Positions 50,358 through 60,236 are shown, counted from the stretch's first letter. The stretch: 64,000 bases of DNA from Hyphomonas sp. CY54-11-8 (GCF_000682735.1 NZ_AWFD01000001.1:434001-498000); one strand, 5' to 3'. Made by a program: numbers and translations. The notes: generated by a model from the sequence alone, not told the origin.

Positions 50358-51029
50358 GTGATTAATACTTTGATTTCAGTGCTTACCAATGGGCACGCAG
50401 AGCAGCTGCTGCCTGCGCTTCTGGCGCTGGCGCTGACATTCGGGGCAATCTGGTACCTCCAGGGCCGCTTCTGGGCGATCATCTATGTCGCCCTGATTCC
50501 CTTCCTGAACTGGTCGTTCGGGGTCATTCCGGAGTTCCAGGTCGTCACCCCGCATACGAGTGAGATGTTCCCGCACGGGGTCTCGCTGCACCCGATGACG
50601 ATGGTGACCGGCATGGTGTTCGTGGTGCGCGATTTCGTGCAGCGCGAGATGCACCACCGCGTGCTGATCGTGATGGCGCTCGCGGTGGGCTGGTCGTTCT
50701 ACTATGCTTGGCCCGTGATCGCGCTGGCCAGCGGCGTCGCCTTCGCCATTTCCGAAGGCGTGGACTGGCTGATGTTCACCTTCACCAAGTACCGCCTGTC
50801 GACGCGGATCCTGCTGTCCAGCCTGTTCGCGGCGCCAGTGGACACGACCGTCTTCCTCTATGGCGCAGACCTCGCCAAGCAGATCGAGCTCGGCGCCGAC
50901 CCCGGCAACTCGCTCCATGTCTGGAACTGGATCGTCTTCGTCATCGGCAAGATGGTCGGCGCGGTCATCGTGTCCGCCGTGATCCGGCGGCGCGAAGATC
51001 TTGGCCTGACCAATCCTGCCGAATTGTGA
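50358..51029 (+). CDS. VUT family membrane transporter
   Basis: A 223-residue inner-membrane protein with about six hydrophobic segments, of the vitamin-uptake-transporter (YhhQ-related) family, whose members import queuosine precursors or other cofactor precursors. The pattern includes the early GAIWYLQGRFWAIIYVALIPF, an acidic and aromatic FVVRDFVQREMHHR motif (typical of YhhQ-type), and WSFYYAWPVIALASGVAFAISEG. GTG start at 50358, with GGGGAG at 50348-50353. The actual ligand is unknown. Divergent from folA. Confidence 0.8.
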   Translation: MINTLISVLTNGHAEQLLPALLALALTFGAIWYLQGRFWAIIYVALIPFLNWSFGVIPEFQVVTPHTSEMFPHGVSLHPMTMVTGMVFVVRDFVQREMHHRVLIVMALAVGWSFYYAWPVIALASGVAFAISEGVDWLMFTFTKYRLSTRILLSSLFAAPVDTTVFLYGADLAKQIELGADPGNSLHVWNWIVFVIGKMVGAVIVSAVIRRREDLGLTNPAEL

Positions 51030-51038
51030 GGGGGCCTT

Positions 51039-51335
51039 TCAGCCCGCGCGCAGTTCTTCCTGCACGATGGACGGCCGCTTCTCGATCAGCGCTAGCAGCA
51101 CGCGGGCGGGGCCTTCGGGGCGCCTGCGGCCCTGTTCCCAGCCGCGAACCGTTCCGACCGCCACGCCAATGCTGCGCGCGAACTCCGCTTGAGATAGGCC
51201 AGAGCGTGTCCGGATGGCGGTGACATCCGGTTCCGGTACGTCGATCTGATGTACGCGGGCGCCGGTTTTCTCACCCTTGGCATGGGCAAGGGCGTCTTCG
51301 AGGCCTTTCCGGATGCTGTCATAGGCTTTGGTCAT
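51039..51335 (-). CDS. HTH-domain antitoxin (Xre-like), HigA-type
   Basis: A 98-residue DNA-binding protein. The C-terminal helix-turn-helix is RTRSGLSQAEFARSIGVAVG-TVRGWEQGRRRP (about res. 55-85), as in Xre/HigA antitoxins; the N-terminal part may bind the toxin. Its ATG at 51335 overlaps the upstream toxin gene stop by 4 bp. The toxin comes first, the order typical of HigBA and related systems. It likely neutralises the toxin and represses the operon at the palindrome at 51693-51718. Confidence 0.85.
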   Translation of the reverse strand: MTKAYDSIRKGLEDALAHAKGEKTGARVHQIDVPEPDVTAIRTRSGLSQAEFARSIGVAVGTVRGWEQGRRRPEGPARVLLALIEKRPSIVQEELRAG

Positions 51336-51673
51336 TTGCCGCCTCCATAGGTTTGCGCGATCAGGTCGCACAACTTGATTAAGTCCGCCTGTTCCTTGCG
51401 GGACAGGTTTGCCTTCTCATTCTTCGCAAACACCGTCAGCAGGAACAGCGGCATGTCAGGTGCCCGGAAAAAGTGGAGTACGCGATAGCCGCCACTCTTT
51501 CCGCCACCTTGCCTGGCCATGCGGACTTTTCTGAGCCCGCCACCCAGAGACACGCCAGCCTCCGGGTTCAGGGCCAGATGCGAAACCAGATCTTCCCGGT
51601 CCTTGTCCGTCAGACCGATGTCAGCCGCCCGGCGCAAGAATTCGGGCGTTTCGACAACGGTCTGATGAGCCAT
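51332..51673 (-). CDS. RelE/HigB-superfamily toxin
   Basis: A 113-residue protein of the RelE/ParE/HigB group, which cleave mRNA on the ribosome. The core is YRVLHFFRAPDMPLFLLTVFAKNEKANLSRKE, with the C-terminal KNEKANLSRKEQADL helix typical of HigB-2/YgjN-like toxins. The catalytic residues are not certain by eye. It is followed by an HTH antitoxin with a 4-bp overlap, and its promoter has a perfect 10-bp palindrome. A type II toxin-antitoxin pair. Confidence 0.85.
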   Translation of the reverse strand: MAHQTVVETPEFLRRAADIGLTDKDREDLVSHLALNPEAGVSLGGGLRKVRMARQGGGKSGGYRVLHFFRAPDMPLFLLTVFAKNEKANLSRKEQADLIKLCDLIAQTYGGGK

Positions 51674-51692
51674 ATTCTGCCTCGTATATGAA

Positions 51693-51718
51693 CGTCATTG
51701 ACGTATAAGTCAATGACG
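51693..51718. promoter_or_regulatory. Perfect palindrome operator of the toxin-antitoxin pair
   Basis: CGTCATTGAC (51693-51702), 6-bp spacer GTATAA, GTCAATGACG (51709-51718), a perfect 10-bp inverted repeat, lies 20 bp upstream of the toxin ATG on the minus strand, about at the promoter. Antitoxin HTH proteins repress through such repeats. Confidence 0.75.
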
Positions 51719-51725
51719 CACACCT

Positions 51726-52409
51726 TTAATCCTCGCTGACGGTGAGGTTCAGCGTGGCGAGGAAACCAGCGAGGCCGGCGCCGATCAGCGGGGCTACGAT
51801 GAACAGCCAGAGCTGGGTTAACGCTTCGCCGCCCACGAACACGGCCGGGCCGAAGCTGCGCGCCGGGTTCACCGACACGCCCGTCACCTGGATGCCCGCA
51901 ATGTGGATCATGGCCAGTGTCAGGCCGATGGAGATACCGGCAAAGCCTGCGGGGGCGTTCTTCGCGGTCGAGCCGAGAATGACCACCAGGAACAGGAAGG
52001 TCGCCACGACTTCGAAGACGAAACCTGCCGCGAGGCTGTAGCCGCCGGGTGAGCCGGCATCATAGCCGTTCTGGCCGAGGCCATTGACAGCGATGTCATA
52101 GCCCGGCTTGCCGCTGGCGAGCATGTAGAGCACGCCGGCTGCGATCAGGGCGCCGACGAACTGGGCCGCCCAGTAGAGGAACATGTCCTTCATGCCGAGG
52201 CGCCCGGCGACAAAGGCACCGAAGCTGACCGCCGGATTGATGTGACAGCCCGAAATCGGCCCGATGCCATAGGCCATGGCCACGATGGACAGACCGAAGG
52301 CGAGTGCAATGCCCAGCTGGCCGACAAACTCGCCCGCCAGCACGGCTGCGCCGCACCCGAACAGGACCAGCGTGAACGTGCCGATGAGTTCCGCGATAAA
52401 GATTTTCAT
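51726..52409 (-). CDS. aqpZ: Aquaporin Z
   Basis: A 227-residue water channel with six TM segments and two Asn-Pro-Ala loops: GCHINPAVSFGAF and GVSVNPARSFGPA. The Arg after the second NPA and the narrow-filter residues match water-specific AqpZ more than glycerol channels. A likely osmotic-shock channel. It sits 52 bp downstream (on its own strand side) of the toxin promoter and has no partner. Confidence 0.95.
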   Translation of the reverse strand: MKIFIAELIGTFTLVLFGCGAAVLAGEFVGQLGIALAFGLSIVAMAYGIGPISGCHINPAVSFGAFVAGRLGMKDMFLYWAAQFVGALIAAGVLYMLASGKPGYDIAVNGLGQNGYDAGSPGGYSLAAGFVFEVVATFLFLVVILGSTAKNAPAGFAGISIGLTLAMIHIAGIQVTGVSVNPARSFGPAVFVGGEALTQLWLFIVAPLIGAGLAGFLATLNLTVSED

Positions 52410-52516
52410 TGGGTACCCTCCCAGATAGTCCCCGGGTCCTCCCCGGTGGATCGTCTAAGAGTGATCGAATTCGCTTTATGCGGCAATCGGTTGCGCGTTC
52501 CGGGAGAAACCGCTGG

Positions 52517-53206
52517 TCAGACTTCCTCGATGAGCTGCGGGCCCTGATTACGGACATTGCCGACCGCTGCGCCGACGGGCCAGGCGTGCATGGCATCGGT
52601 GGGGAAGGGCTCGAACAGGTCTTCCACCTCTTTCGTCGAGGCGGTCAGCCAGCGGGTATAGTCCTGCGAGTCCAGGATCACCGGCATGCGTGTGTGCAGC
52701 CCGGCCATCAGATCGTTTGGCCTGGTCGTGATTATGGTGAAGCTGTCCAGTTCCGACCCATCGATCATGGCCCGGTCCCAGAGCCCCGCAAAGCAGAACC
52801 AGCGCCGGTTGCGCAGGCCGATGGCAAAAGGTGTCTTGCTGTTTTTTGGTCCGGTCCATTCATAGAAGCCGCTCGCCGGGATGAGGCAGCGCCGGTGGCG
52901 GAACGATCCGCGAAACGTGTTCGATTCCTGCAGGCCTTCGGCGCGGGCATTGAAGGTGGAGAATTTCTTCTCCTTCAGCGGCTGGTGCCACCAGCTGGGC
53001 ACAAGGCCCCACATGGCGGGCGCCATCTGCACCGTACCCGCCGCCTGTGCCTCGCCCTCCGGCGTCAGGCGGATGATGGGCACGTATTGCGTCGGCGCGA
53101 TATTATAGGCCGGCTCGGGCGGCTCCACGCCTGCCGGCGGGATCAGCGACAGGGCCGCGTGATACTCCGCCCAGGTGACGCCATGCCTGAAAAACCGTCC
53201 GCACAT
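52517..53206 (-). CDS. SOS-response-associated peptidase (SRAP/YedK)
   Basis: A 229-residue SRAP domain protein, the HMCES/YedK group that shields abasic sites in single-stranded DNA by a thiazolidine DNA-protein crosslink through Cys2. Met1 is followed directly by Cys2 (MCGRFF). NIAPTQ (conserved Asn), SGFYEW (Glu) and the HTRMPVIL motif (His) are visible. No LexA box was noted in its leader. Minus strand; 107-bp gap to aqpZ. Confidence 0.94.
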   Translation of the reverse strand: MCGRFFRHGVTWAEYHAALSLIPPAGVEPPEPAYNIAPTQYVPIIRLTPEGEAQAAGTVQMAPAMWGLVPSWWHQPLKEKKFSTFNARAEGLQESNTFRGSFRHRRCLIPASGFYEWTGPKNSKTPFAIGLRNRRWFCFAGLWDRAMIDGSELDSFTIITTRPNDLMAGLHTRMPVILDSQDYTRWLTASTKEVEDLFEPFPTDAMHAWPVGAAVGNVRNQGPQLIEEV

Positions 53207-53328
53207 GGAGCCAGCGTAGAGGCCGGCGCGCCCCCTGCCAATCGCGATCTCTCTATCCGGTTAAACCCTTATTGAAGGGGAGACTTTATACCGCCAGCTA
53301 GACACCAGCACAAACGACAGGAGCGATC

Positions 53329-53682
53329 ATGAGCATGGGTACCAAGGACTATGCCGCCATTACCGGTTCCATCAATGAAGGCATCAAGGGCCTGCGCGAG
53401 ACCGGCGCGGTGGAAACGCTGAACCAGTTTGCCGCCATGTCGAAAGCCGCCCTGTCCGATGGCGCGCTCGACAAGAAGATGAAGGAACTGATCGCGCTCT
53501 CCATCGGGGTCGCGACGCATTGCGATGGCTGTATCGGCTTTCACACCAAGGCGCTGAAGCGTCTCGGCGCGACGGACGAGGAAGTGGCCGAAGCGCTCGG
53601 CATGACCGTCTACATGGGCGGTGGCCCAAGCCTCATGTACGCCGCCGACGCCTGGAACGCCTGGCAGGCCCTGAAGGACTAG
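53329..53682 (+). CDS. AhpD-like carboxymuconolactone decarboxylase family protein
   Basis: A 117-residue CMD-family protein. The redox CxxC motif is HCDGCIGFH with a His following, the peroxidase-reductant arrangement in AhpD. It probably detoxifies peroxide or reduces a thiol substrate. It converges on thyA, 6 bp between ends. Confidence 0.9.
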   Translation: MSMGTKDYAAITGSINEGIKGLRETGAVETLNQFAAMSKAALSDGALDKKMKELIALSIGVATHCDGCIGFHTKALKRLGATDEEVAEALGMTVYMGGGPSLMYAADAWNAWQALKD

Positions 53683-53688
53683 TCTCGT

Positions 53689-54483
<795 letters not shown>

Positions 54484-54630
54484 GGATCCGGCTCCTCAGC
54501 TTCTCAGGGCATTTCATCTGGCCAGCTTCTCTGGCGTGTCACAAACGACCCGTTTCTAGCGCGATTCCTTTTAGCGCGCCTCCCTCGTCGGGCATTGAAC
54601 GAAGCGGCGGGACCGGGCGACCCCCAAAAG

Positions 54631-54645
54631 TTAATGCAGTTTTAC
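54631..54645 (+). promoter_or_regulatory. Near-consensus CtrA-like box
   Basis: TTAA (54631-54634), TGCAGTT (7), TTAC (54642-54645) differs from TTAA-N7-TTAA by one base. It lies about 93 bp before the start of the TadG-like gene. CtrA regulates pilus genes in Caulobacter. Weak, by-eye match. Confidence 0.25.
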
Positions 54646-54737
54646 CTGCCCGACAGAAATTCGAGCTTCGGGTAGAACGCTACTGCAACTCAAAGTGTGC
54701 ATTCTGCAGGATGATTCCGGGTGGCGGAGCTGGGAAA

Positions 54738-56279
54738 ATGCTTTCTCGAATGAAGACTGTTCAGCAACTAGTGCAGCGGTATCGTCAGGATACGCGCGGC
54801 AATATCATGGTGCTGATGGCACTGATTATCGTGGCGATCATGGGCCTGGCCGGGTTCGCCATCGATTTGCGGTTCACGATCTCCCAAAAGGAGAAGGTCC
54901 AGTACGCCATGGATTCCGCCGTGCTTGCGGGAGCCCTGGAACGCCAGAAGGGCAAGACCGACGAAGAGGTGAAGGCGGAAGTCCGCAATTATGCCAACTC
55001 GTTGATCAGCATGCAGGGCGGCGGCATGACCTGCACGGGCATCGGCGTGGTGCTCGATGATGTCAGTGAAGACATCACAGCCAACATCACCTGTACGCAG
55101 CCGACATTTATTTCGCAGATCCTCGGCCAGGACCATCTGGATTTCAGCGTGTCGACCACGTCGACCTATTCGGTCGGCAAAGTGGACGTGGCCTTCGTGT
55201 TCGACGTCTCGGGCTCGATGAACAGCTATAACCGCCTGTCGCTTCTGAAGACGGCGGCCAATGCCGCCTTCGACACCCTGCTGCCGGACGACATGCCGGA
55301 TGACAAGACGATCCGTATCGCGGTCACCACCTACAATAATTCCGTCAATGCCGGATCCTACATCAATGCGGTGACCGACGGTGTGTCCCTGCCGGCAGAT
55401 GCTTCGAACCTCGCCGCTTCTGCTAATTTCAATTCTTACAATGGCAAGCGGATGTACGATTCCGCGACCGGCAAGCGTTTCTTCTACTACCAGACCGGTA
55501 CCTGCCTCGATTATGGGTCTTGTGATCAGAATTCGAACTGGGACTGGGATCCGGCGCGGCGCTATTATTCAGATGTGTCGGTCACGTCCAGCTGCGTCTA
55601 TGAGCGCACGGGCAGCCAGGCCGACACCGATGTCGCGCCCGGCTCACTCGCCTGGATCGGCGCAGCGAACCCGGAATGGTATTTCAGCTACAGTGACCGG
55701 AACAAATACCGGGGCTGGCAGGAGGTCGCCTATGGCGGCGCCAATTCCAATACCGGCGCGTTCCGTAACAACTATGCCACCTGCCGCGATTCCGGCCCGG
55801 TTCCGTTGACGGACAACAAGGCTGCGCTCCAGGCGCATGTGAACAGCCTGACGGCAGGCGGCGGTACGGCCGGCCATCTCGGCATTGCGTGGGGCTGGTA
55901 TCTCATCTCGCCGAACTGGTCATCGATCTGGCCAGCGGAGTCCAAGCCGTGGAACTATGACGAGGTGAACGCTACCAAGGCCCTCATCCTGATGACCGAT
56001 GGTGACTTCAACTCGCAGCACTTCTCTGCGTCCAAAGGCTCTTTCCAGCAATCCATGGACCTCTGTGACCAGATGAAGGCTTCGCCGTCCAAGGTGACGA
56101 TCTACACGGTCGGCTTCCAGGTGCCGGATTCGGTACAGAAAACCGGCGACGGGCGAACGATCCTCGAATACTGCGCCACCAGCCCGGCCTTCGCCTATTC
56201 GGCCGCCGACGGGGATGAGCTGTTGCAGGTCTACAAGGAAATCGCCCAGTCGATCGCCGACCTGCGCATCAAGCAGTAA
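54738..56279 (+). CDS. TadG-like protein with vWA domain
   Basis: A 513-residue protein. The N-terminal helix (NIMVLMALIIVAIMGLAGFAID) is typical of Tad/Flp pilus-like TadE/TadG membrane anchors, followed by an extracytoplasmic vWA domain from about residue 150 with a MIDAS start DVSGSMNS, and the T/D motifs in LMTDGDFN. A tyrosine- and Asn-rich insertion (about res. 240-370) interrupts the fold. TadG-type vWA proteins act in adhesion or pilus assembly. The rest of a tad cluster is not here. The ATG at 54738 has GGAG upstream; ATGs at 54711 and 54750 are alternatives. recF converges on it, 3 bp apart. Confidence 0.85.
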   Translation: MLSRMKTVQQLVQRYRQDTRGNIMVLMALIIVAIMGLAGFAIDLRFTISQKEKVQYAMDSAVLAGALERQKGKTDEEVKAEVRNYANSLISMQGGGMTCTGIGVVLDDVSEDITANITCTQPTFISQILGQDHLDFSVSTTSTYSVGKVDVAFVFDVSGSMNSYNRLSLLKTAANAAFDTLLPDDMPDDKTIRIAVTTYNNSVNAGSYINAVTDGVSLPADASNLAASANFNSYNGKRMYDSATGKRFFYYQTGTCLDYGSCDQNSNWDWDPARRYYSDVSVTSSCVYERTGSQADTDVAPGSLAWIGAANPEWYFSYSDRNKYRGWQEVAYGGANSNTGAFRNNYATCRDSGPVPLTDNKAALQAHVNSLTAGGGTAGHLGIAWGWYLISPNWSSIWPAESKPWNYDEVNATKALILMTDGDFNSQHFSASKGSFQQSMDLCDQMKASPSKVTIYTVGFQVPDSVQKTGDGRTILEYCATSPAFAYSAADGDELLQVYKEIAQSIADLRIKQ

Positions 56280-56282
56280 GCC

Positions 56283-57398
56283 CTAGTCGTCAAAGGTGAC
56301 CGTGCCGTCCTGCACGTGCAGGGCCTGGGCGCGGTCGCCGAAACTGTCGAACAGGAATTTCTCCGTGCCGGTCAGCCAGGCCTGGCCGCCGAGAGCGCAG
56401 ATCTCATCGAACAGGGCGGCGCGCCGGTCAGGATCGAGATGCGCGGCGGCCTCATCCAGCAGCAGCAGGGGCGGCGGCCCGTCACGCTCCGCCTTCAGCG
56501 CTGTGGCTGAGGCGAGGATCAGACCGATCAGCAGCGCTTTCTGCTGTCCGGTGGAGGCGTCCTTGGCGGGCGCGCCGGTCGGGCGGTGAATAACGGCGAG
56601 GTCTGAGCGGTGCGGGCCTTCCAGCGTGCGCCCGGCGGCCATGTCGCGCCGGCGGGATGTGCGCCAGGTCTCGGCCAGCATTTCGAAAATGAATTTGAAA
56701 TCCTCGCCGCGCATGGCGGCCTCTTCGGCCTTGCCTTCGAGGGAAACATCCGCCTTCGGAAAATGCCCCTCCGGGCGGGCTTCGATCGCGGCCTGCAGGG
56801 ACTCCAGGACATGCGCGCGGTTGATGGCGATCTCGGCCCCGCTTTCGGCGAGGCGCGTCTCGATCGCATCGGCCCAGGCCGGGTCGACATGGCCGCGCTC
56901 CAGCAGGGCATTGCGTTCGCGCATCGCGCGCTCATACCGGCTCGAGGCGCTGGCATGCGACGGCGTATGGGCCAGAACGAGCCGGTCATAGAAGCGCCGC
57001 CGGTCGCTGGCGCTGCCGCGGAAGACGCCGTCCATGTTCGGGGTCAGCCAGACGATGCGGACGATCTCTGCCAGTTCCGTTGCCGTCGACGGCGCGCCGT
57101 CGAGCCGCACGATCCGCTTCGATCCGCCGCCGGATGTGTCCAGCGTCACGCCGATCCTGTGCTCGTCGGCGAGTGTCGCGGCAACGGTCCAGCTTCCGGC
57201 TGAGCCGGATCGCGCCATGTCGGGCAGGGTGGAGGAACGAAGCCCCCGGCCCGGTCCAAGCTGGCTGACGGCTTCCAGCAGATTGGTCTTGCCTGCGCCA
57301 TTGGCGCCATAGAGGCAGACATGCCGGCCATCCAGCGGCAGGGTCAGGGACTCATAATTGCGGAAGTCCGTAAGCGACAGTCTCGTAAGTGCGGTCAT
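56283..57398 (-). CDS. recF: RecF recombination/repair ATPase
   Basis: A 371-residue SMC-like ATPase that loads RecA at gaps with RecOR. The Walker A loop (YGANGAGKTNLLEA), signature region (DASTGQQKALLIGLIL) and Walker B (LLLLDEAAAHLDPDRR) are in place. Downstream of dnaN by 37 bp in the usual dnaA-dnaN-recF order. Confidence 0.96.
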   Translation of the reverse strand: MTALTRLSLTDFRNYESLTLPLDGRHVCLYGANGAGKTNLLEAVSQLGPGRGLRSSTLPDMARSGSAGSWTVAATLADEHRIGVTLDTSGGGSKRIVRLDGAPSTATELAEIVRIVWLTPNMDGVFRGSASDRRRFYDRLVLAHTPSHASASSRYERAMRERNALLERGHVDPAWADAIETRLAESGAEIAINRAHVLESLQAAIEARPEGHFPKADVSLEGKAEEAAMRGEDFKFIFEMLAETWRTSRRRDMAAGRTLEGPHRSDLAVIHRPTGAPAKDASTGQQKALLIGLILASATALKAERDGPPPLLLLDEAAAHLDPDRRAALFDEICALGGQAWLTGTEKFLFDSFGDRAQALHVQDGTVTFDD

Positions 57399-57435
57399 GT
57401 CGTCATGCGGGCTCTGCGCCGCCTGGCCTCCTGGA

Positions 57436-58557
57436 TCAGACGCGCAGTGGCATCAGCACGTAGCGGGCGGAGTCGTCGGACGGGTCCAGGACGAGGGCAG
57501 GGGAGGCCGGGTCATTGAACATGAATTCGGCATCCGGCGCTTCGATCTGGCCGGCAATGTCGAGCAGGTATTTCGCGTTGAAGCCGATCTCCATCGGCTC
57601 GTCGCCATACTCGGCTTCGAGTTCCTCGTTTCCGACGCCAGTTTCGGCATGGTTCACCGCCAGCACCAGCTTGCCGTCCGAAAGGGACAGTTTCACCGAG
57701 CGCGAGCGCTCCGCCGAGACGGTGGACACGCGGTCGACAGCGGCTTCGAAGGCCTTGTTGTCGATCGACAGCTTGCGCGTGTTGCCCTTCGGGATCACGC
57801 GGGCATAGTCCGGGAACGCACCATCGATCAGTTTCGAGGTCAGCGTCGCGCGGCCGGCGCGGACGATGATCTTGGTGTCGGAGACTTCGACATCGACCGG
57901 ACCGTCCAGACCATCGATCAGGCGGCGGGCTTCGCCCACGGCCTTGCGCGGCACGATCACGCCTTCCAGCCCGGCAGAGCCTTCCGGCGCCTTCGTGTCG
58001 GCAAGCGCCAGGCGGTGCCCGTCGGTTGCGACAGCACGCAGTACCGGCTTGCCGTCGGCATCGTCAGTGGCATGCAGGAAGACACCGTTCAGGTAATAGC
58101 GCGTTTCCTCGGTCGAGATCGCGAAACGGGTCTTGTCGATCAGGCGGGCCAGGTCCTTGGCGTCCAGCGCGAACTTGATGGCGCTGTCGTCGGTGGTCAT
58201 GGTCTGGAAATCGGAAGCCGGCAGGGTCGGCAGTTCGAAATGGGAGCGGCCGGCCTGGATGGACAGGCGCTGGTTCTCCGGCTGCAGTTCCAGCTCGACC
58301 TCGGCGCCGGCGGGCAGTTTGCGAACGACATCGAACAGGGTGCCGGCCGGAGCCGTCACCGCGCCTTCGCTGGCCACTTTGGCAGGGGCGCTGTCGACCG
58401 CTTCGATGTCGAGGTCCGTCGCAGTGAGGCGAAGCTCGCCGCCGGACGCCTGAAGCAGCACGTTGGACAGGATCGGAATTGTGTTGCGCCGCTCGACCAC
58501 GTTCTGCACGTGAGAGAGCGCATTGAGGAGGTCGCCGCGTTCGATCGTCAGTTTCAT
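57436..58557 (-). CDS. dnaN: DNA polymerase III beta sliding clamp
   Basis: A 373-residue beta clamp of three repeated clamp domains: N (MKLTIERGDLLNALSHV to about 125), middle (about 130-250) and C (about 255-373). It dimerises to a ring around DNA to tether Pol III, and also acts with Hda to inactivate DnaA. The Met at 58557 is preferred to the upstream 58572, as the family starts MKLTIER or similar. Confidence 0.96.
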   Translation of the reverse strand: MKLTIERGDLLNALSHVQNVVERRNTIPILSNVLLQASGGELRLTATDLDIEAVDSAPAKVASEGAVTAPAGTLFDVVRKLPAGAEVELELQPENQRLSIQAGRSHFELPTLPASDFQTMTTDDSAIKFALDAKDLARLIDKTRFAISTEETRYYLNGVFLHATDDADGKPVLRAVATDGHRLALADTKAPEGSAGLEGVIVPRKAVGEARRLIDGLDGPVDVEVSDTKIIVRAGRATLTSKLIDGAFPDYARVIPKGNTRKLSIDNKAFEAAVDRVSTVSAERSRSVKLSLSDGKLVLAVNHAETGVGNEELEAEYGDEPMEIGFNAKYLLDIAGQIEAPDAEFMFNDPASPALVLDPSDDSARYVLMPLRV

Positions 58558-58651
58558 CGTGTTTCCGTCCATCCCGGACAGCGCTGCTGCTGTCCGTTAA
58601 ACCCTGTTGCGTCTGCCTGCTGGTCTGTCCCGCCGGTACACGCCAACGGAA

Positions 58652-58682
58652 TCAGCCCGCCCCTAGGAAGGGAACGGGCTGA
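58652..58682. other. Hairpin between dnaA and dnaN
   Basis: TCAGCCC (58652-58658) and GGGCTGA (58676-58682) form a 7-bp stem with inner GC pairs in the 188-bp gap. No T-tract follows on the minus strand, so not a clear terminator. A second hairpin, GGACAGC (58576-58582) with GCTGTCC (58589-58595), lies just before dnaN. They may modulate dnaN expression. Confidence 0.35.
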
Positions 58683-58745
58683 GAACACTTAAACATCCAT
58701 GCGAAAAAGCCAAGCGTTGATCGCGGTCCCAGCTTAATCAGTTCG

Positions 58746-60236
58746 TTAATGGCCGCCGGCCGCCTGCAGTTCGAGGATCGCAGCCGCCACGCGCGCAATG
58801 TCTGCGGCCAGTTCTGTGTCCTTCGGCAGGGCCTTGGTCAGCTTCCGGTGGGCATAGAGCACGGTCGTGTGATCGCGCCGGCCGAAGGCCCGTCCGATCT
58901 GCGGGAACGACTTATGGGTCTGCTCCCGGCAAAGATACATTGCGATCTGGCGCGGATAGACGACTGTGCGGGCCTTGGACGGGCTTTCGAGGTCGGTCTT
59001 CGAGACATTGAAGACCTTCATCGTTGCCTTTTTCACCAGTTCGATCGTCGGCGCCCGCACTTCCCCTTCCATGCGGCGGATAACCCGTTCCAGCATGTCG
59101 GAGGTCGGCGCCATCGAGCCGAAGCCTGCCTCGGTGAAGAGGTTCCAGACTGCGCCAGTCAGTTCCCGGCCGGGGCCGCGGATACCGGTGTGGATCCGCT
59201 CGATCAGCGCCTCGTCCAGCACGAACTCCGGATGAGCCTCCGCGATGTGACGGGCCAGACGGCGAATGATCTCGCGCCGCATATCTTCGTCCGGCAGCTC
59301 CACCTCGACGACGGTCGCGCCTTTCAGCTCGCTCATCATGCGCGGGGAGAAGCCGGCCAGTTCGCCCGGCGTCTTGTCGCCGGCGAGGACGACATTGCCG
59401 CCCTGCCCGGTGACTTCGCGGATGTTCTGGAACAGCTCGGTCTCCGTGCCCGGCTTACCCGAGATGCGGTGCAGGTCGTCGATCAGCAGGATCGAGGCAG
59501 CCCGCAGGCGCTTCTTCAGGGCGCTGGTGTCCTTCGCCTTCACGCCGTCCGTATAGGCCGACAGGAATTCCTCCGCCGTCAGGTACACGACCGTCGCGTC
59601 GGCATTGGTTTCCAGGGCGCGGGTACGCAGCGCCAGCAGCGTATGGGTCTTGCCGGTGCCCTGCGGGCCGGAAATCAGGTGAACCTGTGTCCCGACCGGC
59701 TGGCCATCGGCCACACGCTTGGCCAGTTCCACGGAAATCGCATTGGATTTTCCGGTCACCAGCGTGCCGAACGTCATTTCCGGGGCGCCGGAGGAGGGAC
59801 GGGGCGTCTGAGCTGCCTCGCCATCATCTCCGCCAGACCCGTTGCCAGCGCTGCCCGCTGCCGCTTCCGGCTCAGCATTGGCCCACGGATCTTCGACGAT
59901 GGCGCGCAGGTCAGCCCCTGTTTCCTTCCAGCAGACGAGCCGGATGTCGCGCCGGGCATCGTCATGCTCCTTCCAGATGCGCTGGAGGATATGGCGATGA
60001 TCCGCTGACACACGGTCGTAGGAAAGGCGATCACGCGCGGCGATCACGATCTTCCCGTCAACTTCTGCGATCAGCTTCAGATCGGCGATCCACCGCTCGA
60101 AATCCGCGGTGGAGAGGACCTCCTTCAGATGTTCCCGGACGGCCTGCCAGATGGCCTGGCCGGGAAGGCTGGAGATCTTCTTGTTGGTTTTGGAATCTAC
60201 GCTGGCTGGAGTGTCAAAGAGTGTATTTCGGTCCAT
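58746..60236 (-). CDS. dnaA: Chromosomal replication initiator DnaA
   Basis: A 496-residue AAA+ initiator that binds DnaA boxes and melts the origin. Domain I (about res. 20-85) has the expected helix pattern, domain II is a Gly/Ser/Asp-rich linker (GSAGNGSGGDDGEA), domain III has Walker A GPQGTGKTHT and Walker B LLIDDLH, and domain IV the signature IGRAFGRRDHTTVLYAHRKL. Walker A differs slightly from the usual GxxGxGKTH. The start at 60236 has GGGG close by; 60248 lacks an SD. It heads dnaA-dnaN-recF. Near its promoter are a GANTC site and a DnaA-box-like site. Confidence 0.96.
   Translation of the reverse strand: MDRNTLFDTPASVDSKTNKKISSLPGQAIWQAVREHLKEVLSTADFERWIADLKLIAEVDGKIVIAARDRLSYDRVSADHRHILQRIWKEHDDARRDIRLVCWKETGADLRAIVEDPWANAEPEAAAGSAGNGSGGDDGEAAQTPRPSSGAPEMTFGTLVTGKSNAISVELAKRVADGQPVGTQVHLISGPQGTGKTHTLLALRTRALETNADATVVYLTAEEFLSAYTDGVKAKDTSALKKRLRAASILLIDDLHRISGKPGTETELFQNIREVTGQGGNVVLAGDKTPGELAGFSPRMMSELKGATVVEVELPDEDMRREIIRRLARHIAEAHPEFVLDEALIERIHTGIRGPGRELTGAVWNLFTEAGFGSMAPTSDMLERVIRRMEGEVRAPTIELVKKATMKVFNVSKTDLESPSKARTVVYPRQIAMYLCREQTHKSFPQIGRAFGRRDHTTVLYAHRKLTKALPKDTELAADIARVAAAILELQAAGGH

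Noticed and set aside
58735-58749. CtrA box near the dnaA stop
   Set aside because: TTAA to TTAA spacing is 8, not 7, and part is the dnaA stop codon.
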